Part shown: positions 1 through 7,023 of the stretch, in pieces
How the letters are laid out: every line of letters starts with the position of its first letter
Position numbering within the stretch: the first letter of the stretch is position 1
Notes under the pieces: model-generated
What the model was told of the DNA's origin: nothing
The model's database searches: none
Seen by the model: the letters and a program-made list of their open reading frames with translations, nothing else
Made by a program: the position numbers and the translations under genes
Assembly: GCA_964194585.1 (NCBI GenBank)
Contig: CAXMNG010000172.1
Location: 1 to 9,376, forward strand
Reading direction: 5' to 3'
Source: JAABYT01 sp964194585
GTDB taxonomy: Bacteria; Pseudomonadota; Gammaproteobacteria; HK1
Length of the DNA stretch: 9,376 nucleotides

Positions 1-161
1 TCCAGGCAGGTCTTGTCGTCGAAGCTGGTCGCGCCCGGCTCGCGGTACTTGGCCTTGAGCTTATGAAACAGCTCGCGCTCGTTGGGCGTCAACTTCTCCT
101 CGACCGCCGCCAGCTGGTCCAGCAGGCGGTTCACCTGGACAAGGTCGATCAGCTTGGGCAT
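1..161 (-). CDS. Unknown protein, N-terminal part only (runs off left edge)
   Basis: The first 53 codons of a minus-strand gene are visible, starting at the ATG at 161; the rest lies outside the window. A GGAG Shine-Dalgarno sequence sits just upstream of this ATG on the minus strand, which decides the start. The visible protein begins MPKLIDLVQVNRLLDQL and continues with a charged helical stretch (AAVEEKLTPNERELFHKL) and then TSFDDKTC. There is no signal peptide and no membrane segment; the first 40 residues look like an amphipathic helical pair. I do not recognise the family and propose no function. It is divergent from the MBL-fold gene at 298, with about 136 bases between the two starts. 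Coding status is supported by the start, the ribosome site and an unbroken frame to the edge. Confidence 0.6.
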   Translation of the reverse strand, partial: MPKLIDLVQVNRLLDQLAAVEEKLTPNERELFHKLKAKYREPGATSFDDKTCL

Positions 162-260
162 CTCGGCTCCAGTCTGTTGGCAGGCCCGCGCGCCCGTGCC
201 AAGCTCCGTGCCGGCGCCGGTCCGATCGCCGGCTCGAGGGGCCCATCTTACGTCGTCCGG

Positions 261-266
261 TATAAT
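261..266 (+). promoter_or_regulatory. Candidate -10 box (TATAAT) for the MBL-fold gene
   Basis: A perfect TATAAT lies 31 bases before the ATG at 298, inside otherwise GC-rich sequence. No good -35 hexamer is present 16-18 bases upstream (the sequence there is GC-rich), so this may be an activator-dependent promoter. The overlapping bases also read TATTAT on the other strand, so the site could serve the divergent gene at 161. Pattern-based call. Confidence 0.4.
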
Positions 267-297
267 ACGATAGTTTTAGCCGAGGCTGAGGAGAGAA

Positions 298-912
298 ATG
301 GAGCGGACCATGCGGAACATCGTCAGCGATATCCTCACATGGCCGTGGTTTTCCGAACCCCACGGTTACAACTTCAACGGCCATCTGGTTCGCGATCCCG
401 GCGGCAACGTCTGTATCGACCCCGTCGAGCCAACCGAGGACGACTTGGCCGCCCTCGTCCGCGAGGGCGTGGCCTGGATCGTCCTGACCAACCGCAATCA
501 TTCGCGCGCGGCGAACCGGGTGCGGGCGAACACTGGCGCGCGGACGGTCATCCACGCCGACGACGCGGACCACGCCCGCAGCCAGGAGACGGCACTCGAC
601 GACACATTGGAAGTCGGCGCCACCATCGGGCCGTTGGAGGTCATCGACGCTTCGGGAAAATCTCCGGGCGAGGTGGCGTTGTTGTGGCGTGACCGGGGGA
701 TCCTGATCGTCGGCGATGCCATCATCGGCAATCCGCCGGGCCAGTGCGGACTCTTGCCGGAGCGAGTCATGGACGATCCGGCGCGCCTCAGGACCAGCGT
801 GCGCGCTTTCTTGGATCTGGACTTCGACACCCTTCTCGTCGGCGATGGCGAGGCCATCCTCCGGGACGCCAAGGCCAGGGTCAAGGAGCTGGTGGAGACC
901 TTTCCGGACTAG
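298..912 (+). CDS. Metallo-beta-lactamase-fold protein with degenerate metal site
   Basis: The product is 204 residues, about the size of a single-domain MBL-fold hydrolase of the glyoxalase II type. The start at 298 has an AGGAG five bases upstream; an in-frame ATG at 310 is less well placed. Order of fold elements: N-terminal strands with NGHLVRDPGGNVCIDPV (27-43), the position of the first metal motif at LTNRNHSRAA (63-72), the strand ending VIHADDADH (84-92), SGKSPGEVAL (119-128) where active enzymes have a GHTPG-type loop, LIVGDAI (136-142), and a C-terminal VGDGEAIL (181-188) where active enzymes often have a histidine. The classical HxHxDH is therefore reduced to one histidine and the later histidines are missing; only Asp140 looks retained. 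Fold assignment is by motif order and is reasonably firm. Catalysis, and so any reaction, is doubtful. It has no membrane or secretion signal. It is convergent with the HU-like gene. Confidence 0.7.
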   Translation: MERTMRNIVSDILTWPWFSEPHGYNFNGHLVRDPGGNVCIDPVEPTEDDLAALVREGVAWIVLTNRNHSRAANRVRANTGARTVIHADDADHARSQETALDDTLEVGATIGPLEVIDASGKSPGEVALLWRDRGILIVGDAIIGNPPGQCGLLPERVMDDPARLRTSVRAFLDLDFDTLLVGDGEAILRDAKARVKELVETFPD

Positions 913-973
913 GCCCGCGAGCCGAGAGACGGCCCATTCAGTCTTCCCGACCGGCCGGAACGGGCTAATGCTG

Positions 974-1005
974 GCCGCACCGGCACTTTCACGCGCCGGT
1001 GCGGC
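974..1005. terminator. Hairpin between convergent MBL and HU-like genes
   Basis: An 11-bp perfect stem (GCCGCACCGGC / GCCGGTGCGGC) with a 10-base loop lies between the two 3' ends. Neither side has a run of T, so it is not a classical intrinsic terminator; it may protect both 3' ends or pause polymerase. Placement between convergent genes is the main support. Confidence 0.4.
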
Positions 1006-1060
1006 ACCTGTGGCCAATATCCGTATCCCCGGCTTCCCTGGCCGCGGGATACGCCGCGGG

Positions 1061-1399
1061 TCAGTTCACCGCGTCTTTCAGCGCCTTCAGAACAGTGACC
1101 TTTACCGCCGTCTTCGCGGGCACGGCAATTGGTTCGCCCGTGATGGGGTTGCGTGCCATCCGCGCTTTGCGCTGCACGCGGCGAATCTTCACCCCCACAT
1201 CGGGGACCACGAACTCGCCCGAACCGCTTGCCATCATGTGCCGTTTGGCGAGATCACTGAGAGCCGCGAGCACGGAGCGAATTTGAGAGCGGGGCAGGCC
1301 CGTCTCCTCCGCCAGGCTCTCGAGAACCTGTGCCTTCGTCTGCTTCGACGCGATGGCGCCGTGGCTCCCGCCGTTTCCAGTACTAGTGCTTAGTGCCAT
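1061..1399 (-). CDS. HU/IHF-family DNA-binding protein
   Basis: This is a 112-residue histone-like protein, expected to bind and bend DNA as a dimer in the nucleoid. The HU hallmark is clear near the C-terminus: MARNPITGEPIAVPAKTAVKV (81-101), corresponding to the RNP-x-TGE arm tip followed by the return strand, then a final helix LKALKDAVN. The helical half is at about 20-57 (TKAQVLESLAEETGLPRSQI...). Compared with ordinary HU/IHF (about 90-100 residues), it carries a Ser/Thr/Gly-rich N-terminal tail of about 18 residues (ALSTSTGNGGSHGAIAS). The start at 1399 is chosen because AGGAG lies a few bases upstream on the minus strand; the open frame extends further upstream but without family similarity. 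It is divergent from the uup-type gene. It is not clearly HupA, HupB, IhfA or IhfB. Confidence 0.88.
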   Translation of the reverse strand: MALSTSTGNGGSHGAIASKQTKAQVLESLAEETGLPRSQIRSVLAALSDLAKRHMMASGSGEFVVPDVGVKIRRVQRKARMARNPITGEPIAVPAKTAVKVTVLKALKDAVN

Positions 1400-1741
1400 G
1401 GTGAGGATCTCCTCTGACCGATACAAATTATCCAGTCGATCCATCGGATCACCAGATATTGTAGTCGGCATGCAGGGAAAACCACAACATATTGATAATT
1501 GGTCGGTTCCCGGGCGGGCAGATGGGCTCTTGGGGAGCACAATCAGGGGCTGAAAAGACTGATTGGATCCGCGGCGCGCCACGTTACAGGCAAATAATAG
1601 ATCCACCTCCATGGATCCGCGGAACCGACGAAGACTGCAACCGCCGGTGGAATGTCCACACAGCGACCTGGCCCGGGGTAGCTATTGACACGGGATGCGC
1701 CGTCCCATCTCATGTCGGGCCTTCACGCCGGCTGCGATCCC
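1400..1741. other. Divergent intergenic region, HU-like gene to uup
   Basis: This 342-base stretch has no supported gene. It holds the HU-like promoter candidate, an AT-rich patch around TTGATAA (1492-1498), an 11-base direct repeat TGGATCCGCGG (1564-1574 and 1612-1622, 48 bases apart) and a TTGACA (1685-1690) that could be the -35 of uup, with TCTCAT 17 bases later as a weak -10. The unbroken minus-strand frame upstream of the HU start, and the uup frame between 1685 and 1742, show no family resemblance. Confidence 0.5.
1458..1487 (-). promoter_or_regulatory. Candidate sigma-70 promoter of the HU-like gene
   Basis: On the minus strand, TTGTGG (1487-1482) and TACAAT (1463-1458) are 18 bases apart, placing transcription start near 1451 and giving a leader of about 50 bases. 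A short inverted repeat, GATCC-ATC-GGATC (1438-1450), sits at the predicted start and could be an operator. Pattern-based call. Confidence 0.4.
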
Positions 1742-3628
1742 ATGGATCTGATCACCCTTCGCGATATCGACCTCGGCTTCGGCGGCGATGCGCTGCTGGA
1801 GGGGCTCTCTCTGCGAGTGGTCAGCGGGGAGCGCGTGTGTCTCGTGGGACGCAACGGATGTGGCAAGACGACCCTGCTGAAACTGGTGACGGGTGAGCTG
1901 CAAGCCGACGGCGGCGAGATCATCCGGGATCCGGCGATTCGCATCGCCGACCTGCCGCAAAGCGTGCCGGAGGGCATCAGCGGCAGCACGCGATCGGTGG
2001 TTTCCACCGGCCTGGGCGAGCTGGGTGCGCTCATCGAGGCCCATCTGCGGCTCAGCGCGCACCCGGGGGAGGGCGGTGACCTGGCCGCCCTCGAAGCAGC
2101 CCATGAACGCATCGAGGCTGCCGGCGCCTGGGATCTCGAGCAACGCATCGAGCGCACCCTGACTCGCCTTGCACTCGACCCGGAAGCGCCTTTCGAGGAT
2201 CTTTCCGGCGGCCTGCAACGGCGGGTGTTGCTGGCTCGGGCCCTGGTCTCGGAGCCGGACTTGCTGTTGCTGGACGAACCCACCAATCACCTGGACGTGG
2301 AAGCCATCGAATGGCTGGAGGATCTGCTCGCTGGCTGGCGTGGTGGTGTGCTGTTCACGACCCACGATCGACAGCTGCTGGCGCGCGTGGCGACACGCAT
2401 TGTCGAGTTGGAGCAGGGGCGCTTGACCTCCTGGCCCGGTGACTATGCAAACTACCTGCGCCGGCGCGACGAACGCCAGGCGGCCGAGTCGAAAGAGCGC
2501 GAGCGCTTCGAGAAGAAGCTGGCCAGAGAGGAGACCTGGATCCGCCAGGGCATCAAGGCGCGGCGCACCAGAAACGAGGGCCGGGTGCGCCGGCTCGAGG
2601 AAATGCGCGAAGTACGCGCCCGGCGGCGCAGGGATGTCGGCACGGCCCGAATCACCGTGCAGTCAGCCGAGGCCTCGGGCAAGCGCGTATTCGAGGCGCG
2701 CTCGGTCTCTTTCAGCTTCGACGACCAGCCCGTCATCGAGAGCTTGAATACGACCATCGCGCGCGGCGACCGCGTCGGGATCATCGGGCCCAACGGGTCG
2801 GGCAAGACCACCTTGCTGCGGCTGCTGGTGGGCGAGCTACAACCCGTTTCCGGTGAAATGGACACCGGGGCGCGCGTGCAGGTGGCGTACTTCGACCAGC
2901 ACCGCGCGCGGCTCGATGAGGCTGCTACGGTGGTCGACAGTGTCGCCGACGGCGCAGAGCACGTCGCCGTAAACGATGGCGAGAGACATGTCATCAGCTA
3001 TCTGCAGGACTTCCTGTTCACGCCCGAGCGCGCGCGGTCGCCGGTCAGCGTGCTGTCCGGCGGGGAGCGCGCGCGGTTGCTGTTGGCGCGATTGTTCGCG
3101 AAACCCTCGAATGTTCTCGTCCTGGACGAGCCGACTAACGATCTGGACGTGGAGACATTGGAAATGCTCGAAGAGCGCCTCATGGATTACCCGGGCAGCT
3201 TGCTTCTGGTGAGCCACGATCGGGCATTTCTCGACAACGTCGTCACCTCGACACTGGTGCTCGAAGGCCAGGGTCGCGTCGGGGAATACGTGGGCGGCTA
3301 CAGCGACTGGCTGCGCCAGCGCGCACCGGGTCCCGAGTCACGAGAAAAGCCGGCGCGTCTCGCCCGCGTCAAACACGAAAAACCGCCGCAGGCGCGTCCA
3401 CGTCTGGGCTACAAGCAGAAGCGTGAGCTCGAATCCCTGCCCGAGCGCATCGAAGCTCTCGAGGTAGAGCTCGCCCGGCTGCAGGCACGGCTGGCCGATC
3501 CGGCCTTTTACAAGGAGGCAGGACCCGAGATCGTCGGCACGCGGGGCGCGCTTGACCAGGTGCAGTCGGAGCTGCAGGCGTACTATGCGCGCTGGGCGCA
3601 GTTGGAGGCGCTGGCAGGCGACAATTAG
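1742..3628 (+). CDS. uup: ABC-F ATPase, Uup type
   Basis: The product is 628 residues, the length of Uup (about 635), with two soluble ABC ATPase domains and no membrane segments. Domain 1: Walker A GRNGCGKT (36-43), signature LSGG (154-157), Walker B LLLLDEP (174-180) followed by TNHLD, switch His208. A highly charged linker (about 240-300, RRRDERQAAESKERERF...) is the ABC-F interdomain helix. Domain 2: GPNGSGKT (349-356), LSGGE (438-442), VLVLDEP (458-464), His492. A C-terminal coiled coil (about 556-628, YKQKRELESLPERIEALEVELARL... ending RWAQLEAL) is the Uup DNA-binding tail and separates it from EttA and YheS types. ABC-F proteins act at the ribosomal E site; Uup is also linked to transposon excision and relief of stalled translation. 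Start 1742 is chosen because MDLITLRDIDLGFGG aligns with the family N-terminus; it lacks a clear Shine-Dalgarno, and ATG 1712 or TTG 1685 are in-frame alternatives. Confidence 0.93.
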   Translation: MDLITLRDIDLGFGGDALLEGLSLRVVSGERVCLVGRNGCGKTTLLKLVTGELQADGGEIIRDPAIRIADLPQSVPEGISGSTRSVVSTGLGELGALIEAHLRLSAHPGEGGDLAALEAAHERIEAAGAWDLEQRIERTLTRLALDPEAPFEDLSGGLQRRVLLARALVSEPDLLLLDEPTNHLDVEAIEWLEDLLAGWRGGVLFTTHDRQLLARVATRIVELEQGRLTSWPGDYANYLRRRDERQAAESKERERFEKKLAREETWIRQGIKARRTRNEGRVRRLEEMREVRARRRRDVGTARITVQSAEASGKRVFEARSVSFSFDDQPVIESLNTTIARGDRVGIIGPNGSGKTTLLRLLVGELQPVSGEMDTGARVQVAYFDQHRARLDEAATVVDSVADGAEHVAVNDGERHVISYLQDFLFTPERARSPVSVLSGGERARLLLARLFAKPSNVLVLDEPTNDLDVETLEMLEERLMDYPGSLLLVSHDRAFLDNVVTSTLVLEGQGRVGEYVGGYSDWLRQRAPGPESREKPARLARVKHEKPPQARPRLGYKQKRELESLPERIEALEVELARLQARLADPAFYKEAGPEIVGTRGALDQVQSELQAYYARWAQLEALAGDN

Positions 3629-3712
3629 AACGAGTCTAGAAAAGCCGCGTTCGGGCGGCCCCGCCAGCGCACGGACAGCAATTAAAGGCTATTATTCTCC
3701 AGTCAATGGACG

Positions 3713-3718
3713 TATAGT
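3713..3718 (+). promoter_or_regulatory. Candidate -10 box of csp with long 5' leader
   Basis: TATAGT stands out in the uup-csp gap. It would give a leader of roughly 180 bases before the csp ATG, which matches the long untranslated leaders known for cspA-type mRNAs. No good -35 is visible at standard spacing, so confidence is low. The uup-csp gap otherwise holds only a weak 5-bp hairpin (GCCGC/GCGGC around 3645-3660). Confidence 0.3.
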
Positions 3719-3906
3719 GCGCCGGCCGCGTGCTCGGAAGTCTATTGGGCAAACGGCACTCGCGGCATGTTCTCAGCAGTTATCCCTCCACACGAAATAA
3801 CATCGCTTGAAACGGCGCAGGCTTGTCCTGTCGGGCCGCGTTTTCACTACGCCAGGCCGGTGCTTGCGCATCGCCGGGTACTTATTTCTATCTAAAGGTA
3901 AATATT

Positions 3907-4116
3907 ATGGCTACTGGAACCGTAAAGTGGTTCAACCCTGCCAAGGGTTTTGGATTCATTCAGCCCGAAGACGGCGGCAAGGATGTTTTCGTACACATCT
4001 CCGCGCTGGAGCGTGCCGGCATCTCGTCCGTCACGGAAGGCCAGAAGGTCGAGTATGAACTCGCTGCCGGACGCGATGGCCGATCATCTGCGGAAAACTT
4101 GAAGCTCGCCGACTAG
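3907..4116 (+). CDS. Cold-shock protein (CspA family)
   Basis: A 69-residue single cold-shock domain, the usual length for CspA-family proteins. It shows the RNA-binding motifs RNP1 KGFGFI (13-18) and RNP2 VFVHIS (27-32), with the aromatic residues W8, F9, F15, F17, F28 and H30 that stack on single-stranded nucleic acid. Its likely role is as an RNA chaperone that melts mRNA secondary structure; cold induction cannot be shown from the protein alone because many paralogues are constitutive. The start at 3907 has AAAGG eight bases upstream. A long leader separates it from uup, suggesting its own promoter. It is convergent with the DUF1488 gene and shares the hairpin at 4140-4167. The paralogue letter cannot be assigned. 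Confidence 0.96.
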   Translation: MATGTVKWFNPAKGFGFIQPEDGGKDVFVHISALERAGISSVTEGQKVEYELAAGRDGRSSAENLKLAD

Positions 4117-4139
4117 CGCGAGCTATCGCCGGTTAAAGA

Positions 4140-4167
4140 GGCGGCTGTGCCGGTCGGCACAGCCGCC
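4140..4167. terminator. Strong hairpin, probable bidirectional terminator
   Basis: A perfect 12-bp stem (GGCGGCTGTGCC / GGCACAGCCGCC) with a GGTC loop lies 23 bases after the csp stop and about 35 bases after the DUF1488 stop. On the minus strand it is followed by TCTTTAA, on the plus strand by GTGTCTC, so termination looks better for the minus-strand transcript. It probably ends both converging units. Confidence 0.7.
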
Positions 4168-4202
4168 GTGTCTCAAAGGCTCTCCCGGAGCACTCGGTCG
4201 GT

Positions 4203-4502
4203 TCAGAGATCCTTGGACCGAAGAAGGATCGAGCCGTCTTCCTCGAAGGCTTCGGCCTCGATCAATATTTTCGCCCTGGCCTGAAGCAACGCACGATTTT
4301 CCGCGACTGCACGCATCGGCGCGTCCACGGAAGCTTGAAATCTCTTCTGCAGAACTTCCATGGTGATCTTGCACAGAACCCTTCTCTGATCGACCTGAGC
4401 GGCGATGCTCGCCACCTTGGTCATCGGATTCCAGCACTCGAGCATGGGAAACGTGATCTCGGTTTCATCAGAGTTAGAAGTCTTGTGACGGGTTAAATAC
4501 AT
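4203..4502 (-). CDS. DUF1488 family small protein
   Basis: A 99-residue soluble protein matching the DUF1488 pattern as I know it: a short strand (EITFP, 15-19) followed by a conserved Trp (W24), a VASIAAQVDQRRVLCKITMEVLQKRF core (30-55) with a Cys in the central strand, an Ala/Arg-rich helix (64-80), and a terminal FEEDGSILLRSKDL (86-99). The biochemical function of this family is unknown. Start 4502 keeps the EITFP strand; GGATAG lies upstream as a weak ribosome site, and Met20 would lose that strand. It begins 65 bases after the stop of the RRM gene on the same strand with no terminator between, so the two are likely co-transcribed. Association with an RNA-binding protein hints at RNA or stress physiology, but that is inference. 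Confidence 0.75.
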   Translation of the reverse strand: MYLTRHKTSNSDETEITFPMLECWNPMTKVASIAAQVDQRRVLCKITMEVLQKRFQASVDAPMRAVAENRALLQARAKILIEAEAFEEDGSILLRSKDL

Positions 4503-4567
4503 ATCTATCCATTTGCTACCGTGAATTGTTCAAGTCGGGCTGGCTTTGAAGAATAAGCAATAAACGA

Positions 4568-4846
4568 TCAGTAGCGCTTACCGCCGCGGCCTCCGGTGGT
4601 CTTTTCTTTTGCGATGTTGACGATGAGATTGCGTCCATCCAGAGATTTGCCGTTCATTTCCAGAGCCGCCTCGGCGTCGTGCTGAGCGGAAAAGGTGACA
4701 AAGGCAAAACCACGTGAGCGACCCGTGTCCCGATCGGTGATCAGTCGCACCTCGTCGAGTTCCCCATAACTCGAAAAAGCCGCCTCGACGTCGGATTGCG
4801 TGGCGGTGAAGGCGAGATTGCCCACGTAGAGCTTATTCTGCTGCAT
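4568..4846 (-). CDS. RRM-type RNA-binding protein
   Basis: A 92-residue single RNA recognition motif protein of the bacterial/cyanobacterial Rbp type. RNP2 is LYVGNL (6-11) and RNP1 is RGFAFVTF (45-52); both carry the aromatic residues that contact RNA. The motif follows the usual beta-alpha-beta-beta-alpha-beta order to about residue 80 (LIVNIAKE), then a short Gly/Arg tail, TTGGRGGKRY. The start at 4846 is secure: AGGAGG lies seven bases upstream. A leader of about 105 bases runs back to an extended -10 promoter. Such proteins bind single-stranded RNA and are often cold-responsive; the facing cold-shock gene fits that, but induction is not shown. Probably the first gene of a two-gene unit with DUF1488. 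Confidence 0.95.
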   Translation of the reverse strand: MQQNKLYVGNLAFTATQSDVEAAFSSYGELDEVRLITDRDTGRSRGFAFVTFSAQHDAEAALEMNGKSLDGRNLIVNIAKEKTTGGRGGKRY

Positions 4847-4956
4847 TTTGATGCCTCCTGAAGGCGATTGTTGCGTGGCACCGGACGCTCGAGACTCCAC
4901 GGCCCCTTCAGACAAGACACCGATTCCTTTAACGAGTGATGGCCGATGAACCAAAC

Positions 4957-4965
4957 ACTATACCA
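4957..4965 (-). promoter_or_regulatory. Extended -10 promoter of the RRM gene
   Basis: On the minus strand TGG-TATAGT (4965-4957) matches the extended -10 form TGnTATAAT with one mismatch; the -35 region (near 4985-4980) is poor, as expected for extended -10 promoters. It sits in the 38-base gap-side end of the flavoprotein gene, so the RRM gene need not depend on read-through. Predicted leader is about 105 bases. Confidence 0.5.
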
Positions 4966-4994
4966 CAATTAGCCCATTCGAGCACGCAAGCCCC

Positions 4995-6980
4995 TCAGAG
5001 CGACATTCCCAGCTTCCGGCCTTCGTAGATAGCATGCACGGCCCATCGCGGCGCGACGCAGTCCCCCACGGCGTGCAATTCCAGGGCGCTGCCGGCGAGC
5101 GCGTCGAAAAGCGTGGTGTCGGCAACATTGGGCGTCGCCAGGATCAGCGCATCGTACTCCTCGCGCCGTTCGCTCCCATCGAGCAGGTCGACGATGGTAG
5201 CGCCGTCGCCGTGCCATTCCCTGATCGCGGCGTCGGTGATGAACGCGACACCGAGTTGCTTCAAGGTGCTGCGCAACGGAAAGTCCGCGGCACTGCGGAC
5301 AAGCTCCTTGCCGACCATGCCCTCGGGGGTAAGAAGCGTGACCTGGTAGTCCTGCTCCGCCAGATGCCAGGCGGTGCCACAGCCGCGCCAGTTACCGCCG
5401 TCGTCGAGGAGAAGAATCCGCTTGCCGGGCCGGCACGCCCGCGACATCACGTCTTCCACGGACCAGACGTTGGCGTTGTGCATGCCTTCGATGTGGCCCG
5501 GCGTCGGACCGAAGCGCTGAAAGCCGCTGTCATCGGGAAGCGAGCCGGTGGCGATGACCACCGCGTCGGCACCGAAGGCTTTCACGTCGTCCGCTTCCAT
5601 GGGCGTATTCAGGCGCAGGTCGACCTGATGGCGCTGGAGCTGGCCCTCGTACCACGCCAACAGATCGAGGATCTGTGCCCGACGCGGCTGCATGCCTGCG
5701 AGCCGGAACTGCCCGCCAAGCTGATGGGAAGCCTCGGCCAGGGTCACCCGATGTCCGCGCGCGGCGGCGGCCCGCGCCGTTTCCATGCCGCCCGGCCCAC
5801 CGCCGACGACCAGCACCCGCCGCGCCGCTGGCGACGGCGTAAAGCGATCCCCTCCCCACTGGAACTCGCGCCCCGCGGAAGGATTGACCAGACAGGAGAT
5901 CCAGTAGTCTCGCGAGCGCCGTCCCCAGCACATCTGGTTGCAGGAGATGCACGGACGGATGTCGCCGGGACGGTCCTGCCGCGCCTTGCTGGCCATGTGC
6001 GGGTCGGCGATCTGGCCGCGTACGATACTCACCATGTCCGCCTGGCCCGATGCGATGACGTAGTCGGCGTTTTCCGGCGTGCGGATGTGGCTTTCGGCCT
6101 GGACGCGCGCGTAGGTAACAACACTCTTCAGCGCTTCGGCGAAGGGTGCGCCCAGCTTGTCCTCATATAAAAAGGTCGGTATCAGCTTGTAGAAGTCGAA
6201 GTAGCTTCCGGTGCCGCAGGTGACGTAATCGATGAGACCGCGCTGGTCGTGCCAGGCGACGATCTCAGCCAAGGATTCCAGCGACAGCGCCACGCTGGTA
6301 TCGGGATCGCAGCTGACGGCCATGCCGATGATGAAGTCGTCGCCGGTGTACTTGCGAATGCGCGCAGTGATTTCGGACGAAAAACGCACGCGGTTCTCGA
6401 GACTGCCCCCCCAGCGGTCGTCGCGCCGATTGGACCAGGGCGTCCAGAACTGGTCGATGAGCGCATGGTAGGCGGCGAACAGCTCGACACCGTCGAAACC
6501 GGCGGCTTGAGCACGGCCCGCTGCCTGCGCGAAGCATTCGATGAGCTCCTCGATCTGCGCCTCGCCCATGGCGTGGCTGCCGTCGGAGTCGTGGTAGGAG
6601 GGCAGGCCGGACGGCGACCAGGCCGGCTCGAAAGAATTGTCGAAGTCGCCGTGCTGCCCCACGTGATAGATCTGATGAATCATCACGGTGCCGTATTCGT
6701 GGCAGGCATCAGTGATGCGTCGAAAATGCGGGATCACCGCATCGTCCCCGTGGCGGAAGTTGCCGCGGGTGAGAACGCCGGTGGCGTGAACGGGGATCGG
6801 CTCGCACACGATCATCGCCGCACCGCCCCGGGCACGCTCGCTGTAGTAACCCAGGTGGCGTTCACCCGGCAACCCGTCTTCGGCCATGTTGGCCGTGTGG
6901 GCGCCGAAATTGAGCCGGTGCCGAAGGGTCTTGTGGCGCAGGCTCAGAGGCGCGAAAAGATGGGGGAACAGCTTCGACAT
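4995..6980 (-). CDS. FMN/[4Fe-4S]/nucleotide-binding oxidoreductase, OYE/TMADH-DgcA-dienoyl-CoA reductase family
   Basis: A 661-residue three-part flavoprotein. Residues 1 to about 340 form an Old Yellow Enzyme TIM barrel binding FMN (LFAPLSL near the start, ARGGAAMIV 50-58, active-site region AAYHALIDQFWTPWSNRRDDRWGGSLENR 169-197, RGQIADP 321-327). A four-cysteine [4Fe-4S] motif follows: C344-x2-C347-x3-C351-x11-C363. The second half is a Rossmann-type domain with VVGGGPGGME (391-400), IATGS (476-480) and a C-terminal AVGDCVAPR (637-645). This architecture is shared by trimethylamine and dimethylglycine dehydrogenases (DgcA type) and 2,4-dienoyl-CoA reductase (about 670-730 residues). The cysteine that covalently holds FMN in trimethylamine dehydrogenase corresponds here to Thr29 in GAHTANM, so FMN is probably non-covalent. 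Substrate unknown; demethylation of an N-methyl compound is one guess. The start at 6980 is the only nearby ATG and lacks a clear ribosome site. No partner electron-transfer gene is adjacent. Confidence 0.88.
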   Translation of the reverse strand: MSKLFPHLFAPLSLRHKTLRHRLNFGAHTANMAEDGLPGERHLGYYSERARGGAAMIVCEPIPVHATGVLTRGNFRHGDDAVIPHFRRITDACHEYGTVMIHQIYHVGQHGDFDNSFEPAWSPSGLPSYHDSDGSHAMGEAQIEELIECFAQAAGRAQAAGFDGVELFAAYHALIDQFWTPWSNRRDDRWGGSLENRVRFSSEITARIRKYTGDDFIIGMAVSCDPDTSVALSLESLAEIVAWHDQRGLIDYVTCGTGSYFDFYKLIPTFLYEDKLGAPFAEALKSVVTYARVQAESHIRTPENADYVIASGQADMVSIVRGQIADPHMASKARQDRPGDIRPCISCNQMCWGRRSRDYWISCLVNPSAGREFQWGGDRFTPSPAARRVLVVGGGPGGMETARAAAARGHRVTLAEASHQLGGQFRLAGMQPRRAQILDLLAWYEGQLQRHQVDLRLNTPMEADDVKAFGADAVVIATGSLPDDSGFQRFGPTPGHIEGMHNANVWSVEDVMSRACRPGKRILLLDDGGNWRGCGTAWHLAEQDYQVTLLTPEGMVGKELVRSAADFPLRSTLKQLGVAFITDAAIREWHGDGATIVDLLDGSERREEYDALILATPNVADTTLFDALAGSALELHAVGDCVAPRWAVHAIYEGRKLGMSL

Positions 6981-7023
6981 GATGATGTGTGGCGTCGGGC
7001 TTTTTAACAATCGAGACTGATTC

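Noticed and set aside
1563..1623. GGATCCGCGGCGCGCC and a repeated GGATCCGCGG, resembling a cloning linker (BamHI, SacII, AscI sites)
   Set aside because: The flanks are continuous chromosomal-type sequence with an uninterrupted promoter region and genes on both sides; no vector sequence is seen. Most likely a chance GC-rich direct repeat.
1685..1741. Upstream extension of uup to TTG 1685 or ATG 1712
   Set aside because: The added residues do not resemble the Uup N-terminus, and TTGACA at 1685 fits better as a -35 box; kept only as alternatives.
3645..3660. Hairpin after uup as a terminator
   Set aside because: Only five base pairs and no T run; too weak to call.
5034..6170. Plus-strand open frame of 378 codons inside the flavoprotein gene
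   Set aside because: Shadow of the minus-strand gene, which carries all family motifs; typical of high-GC DNA.
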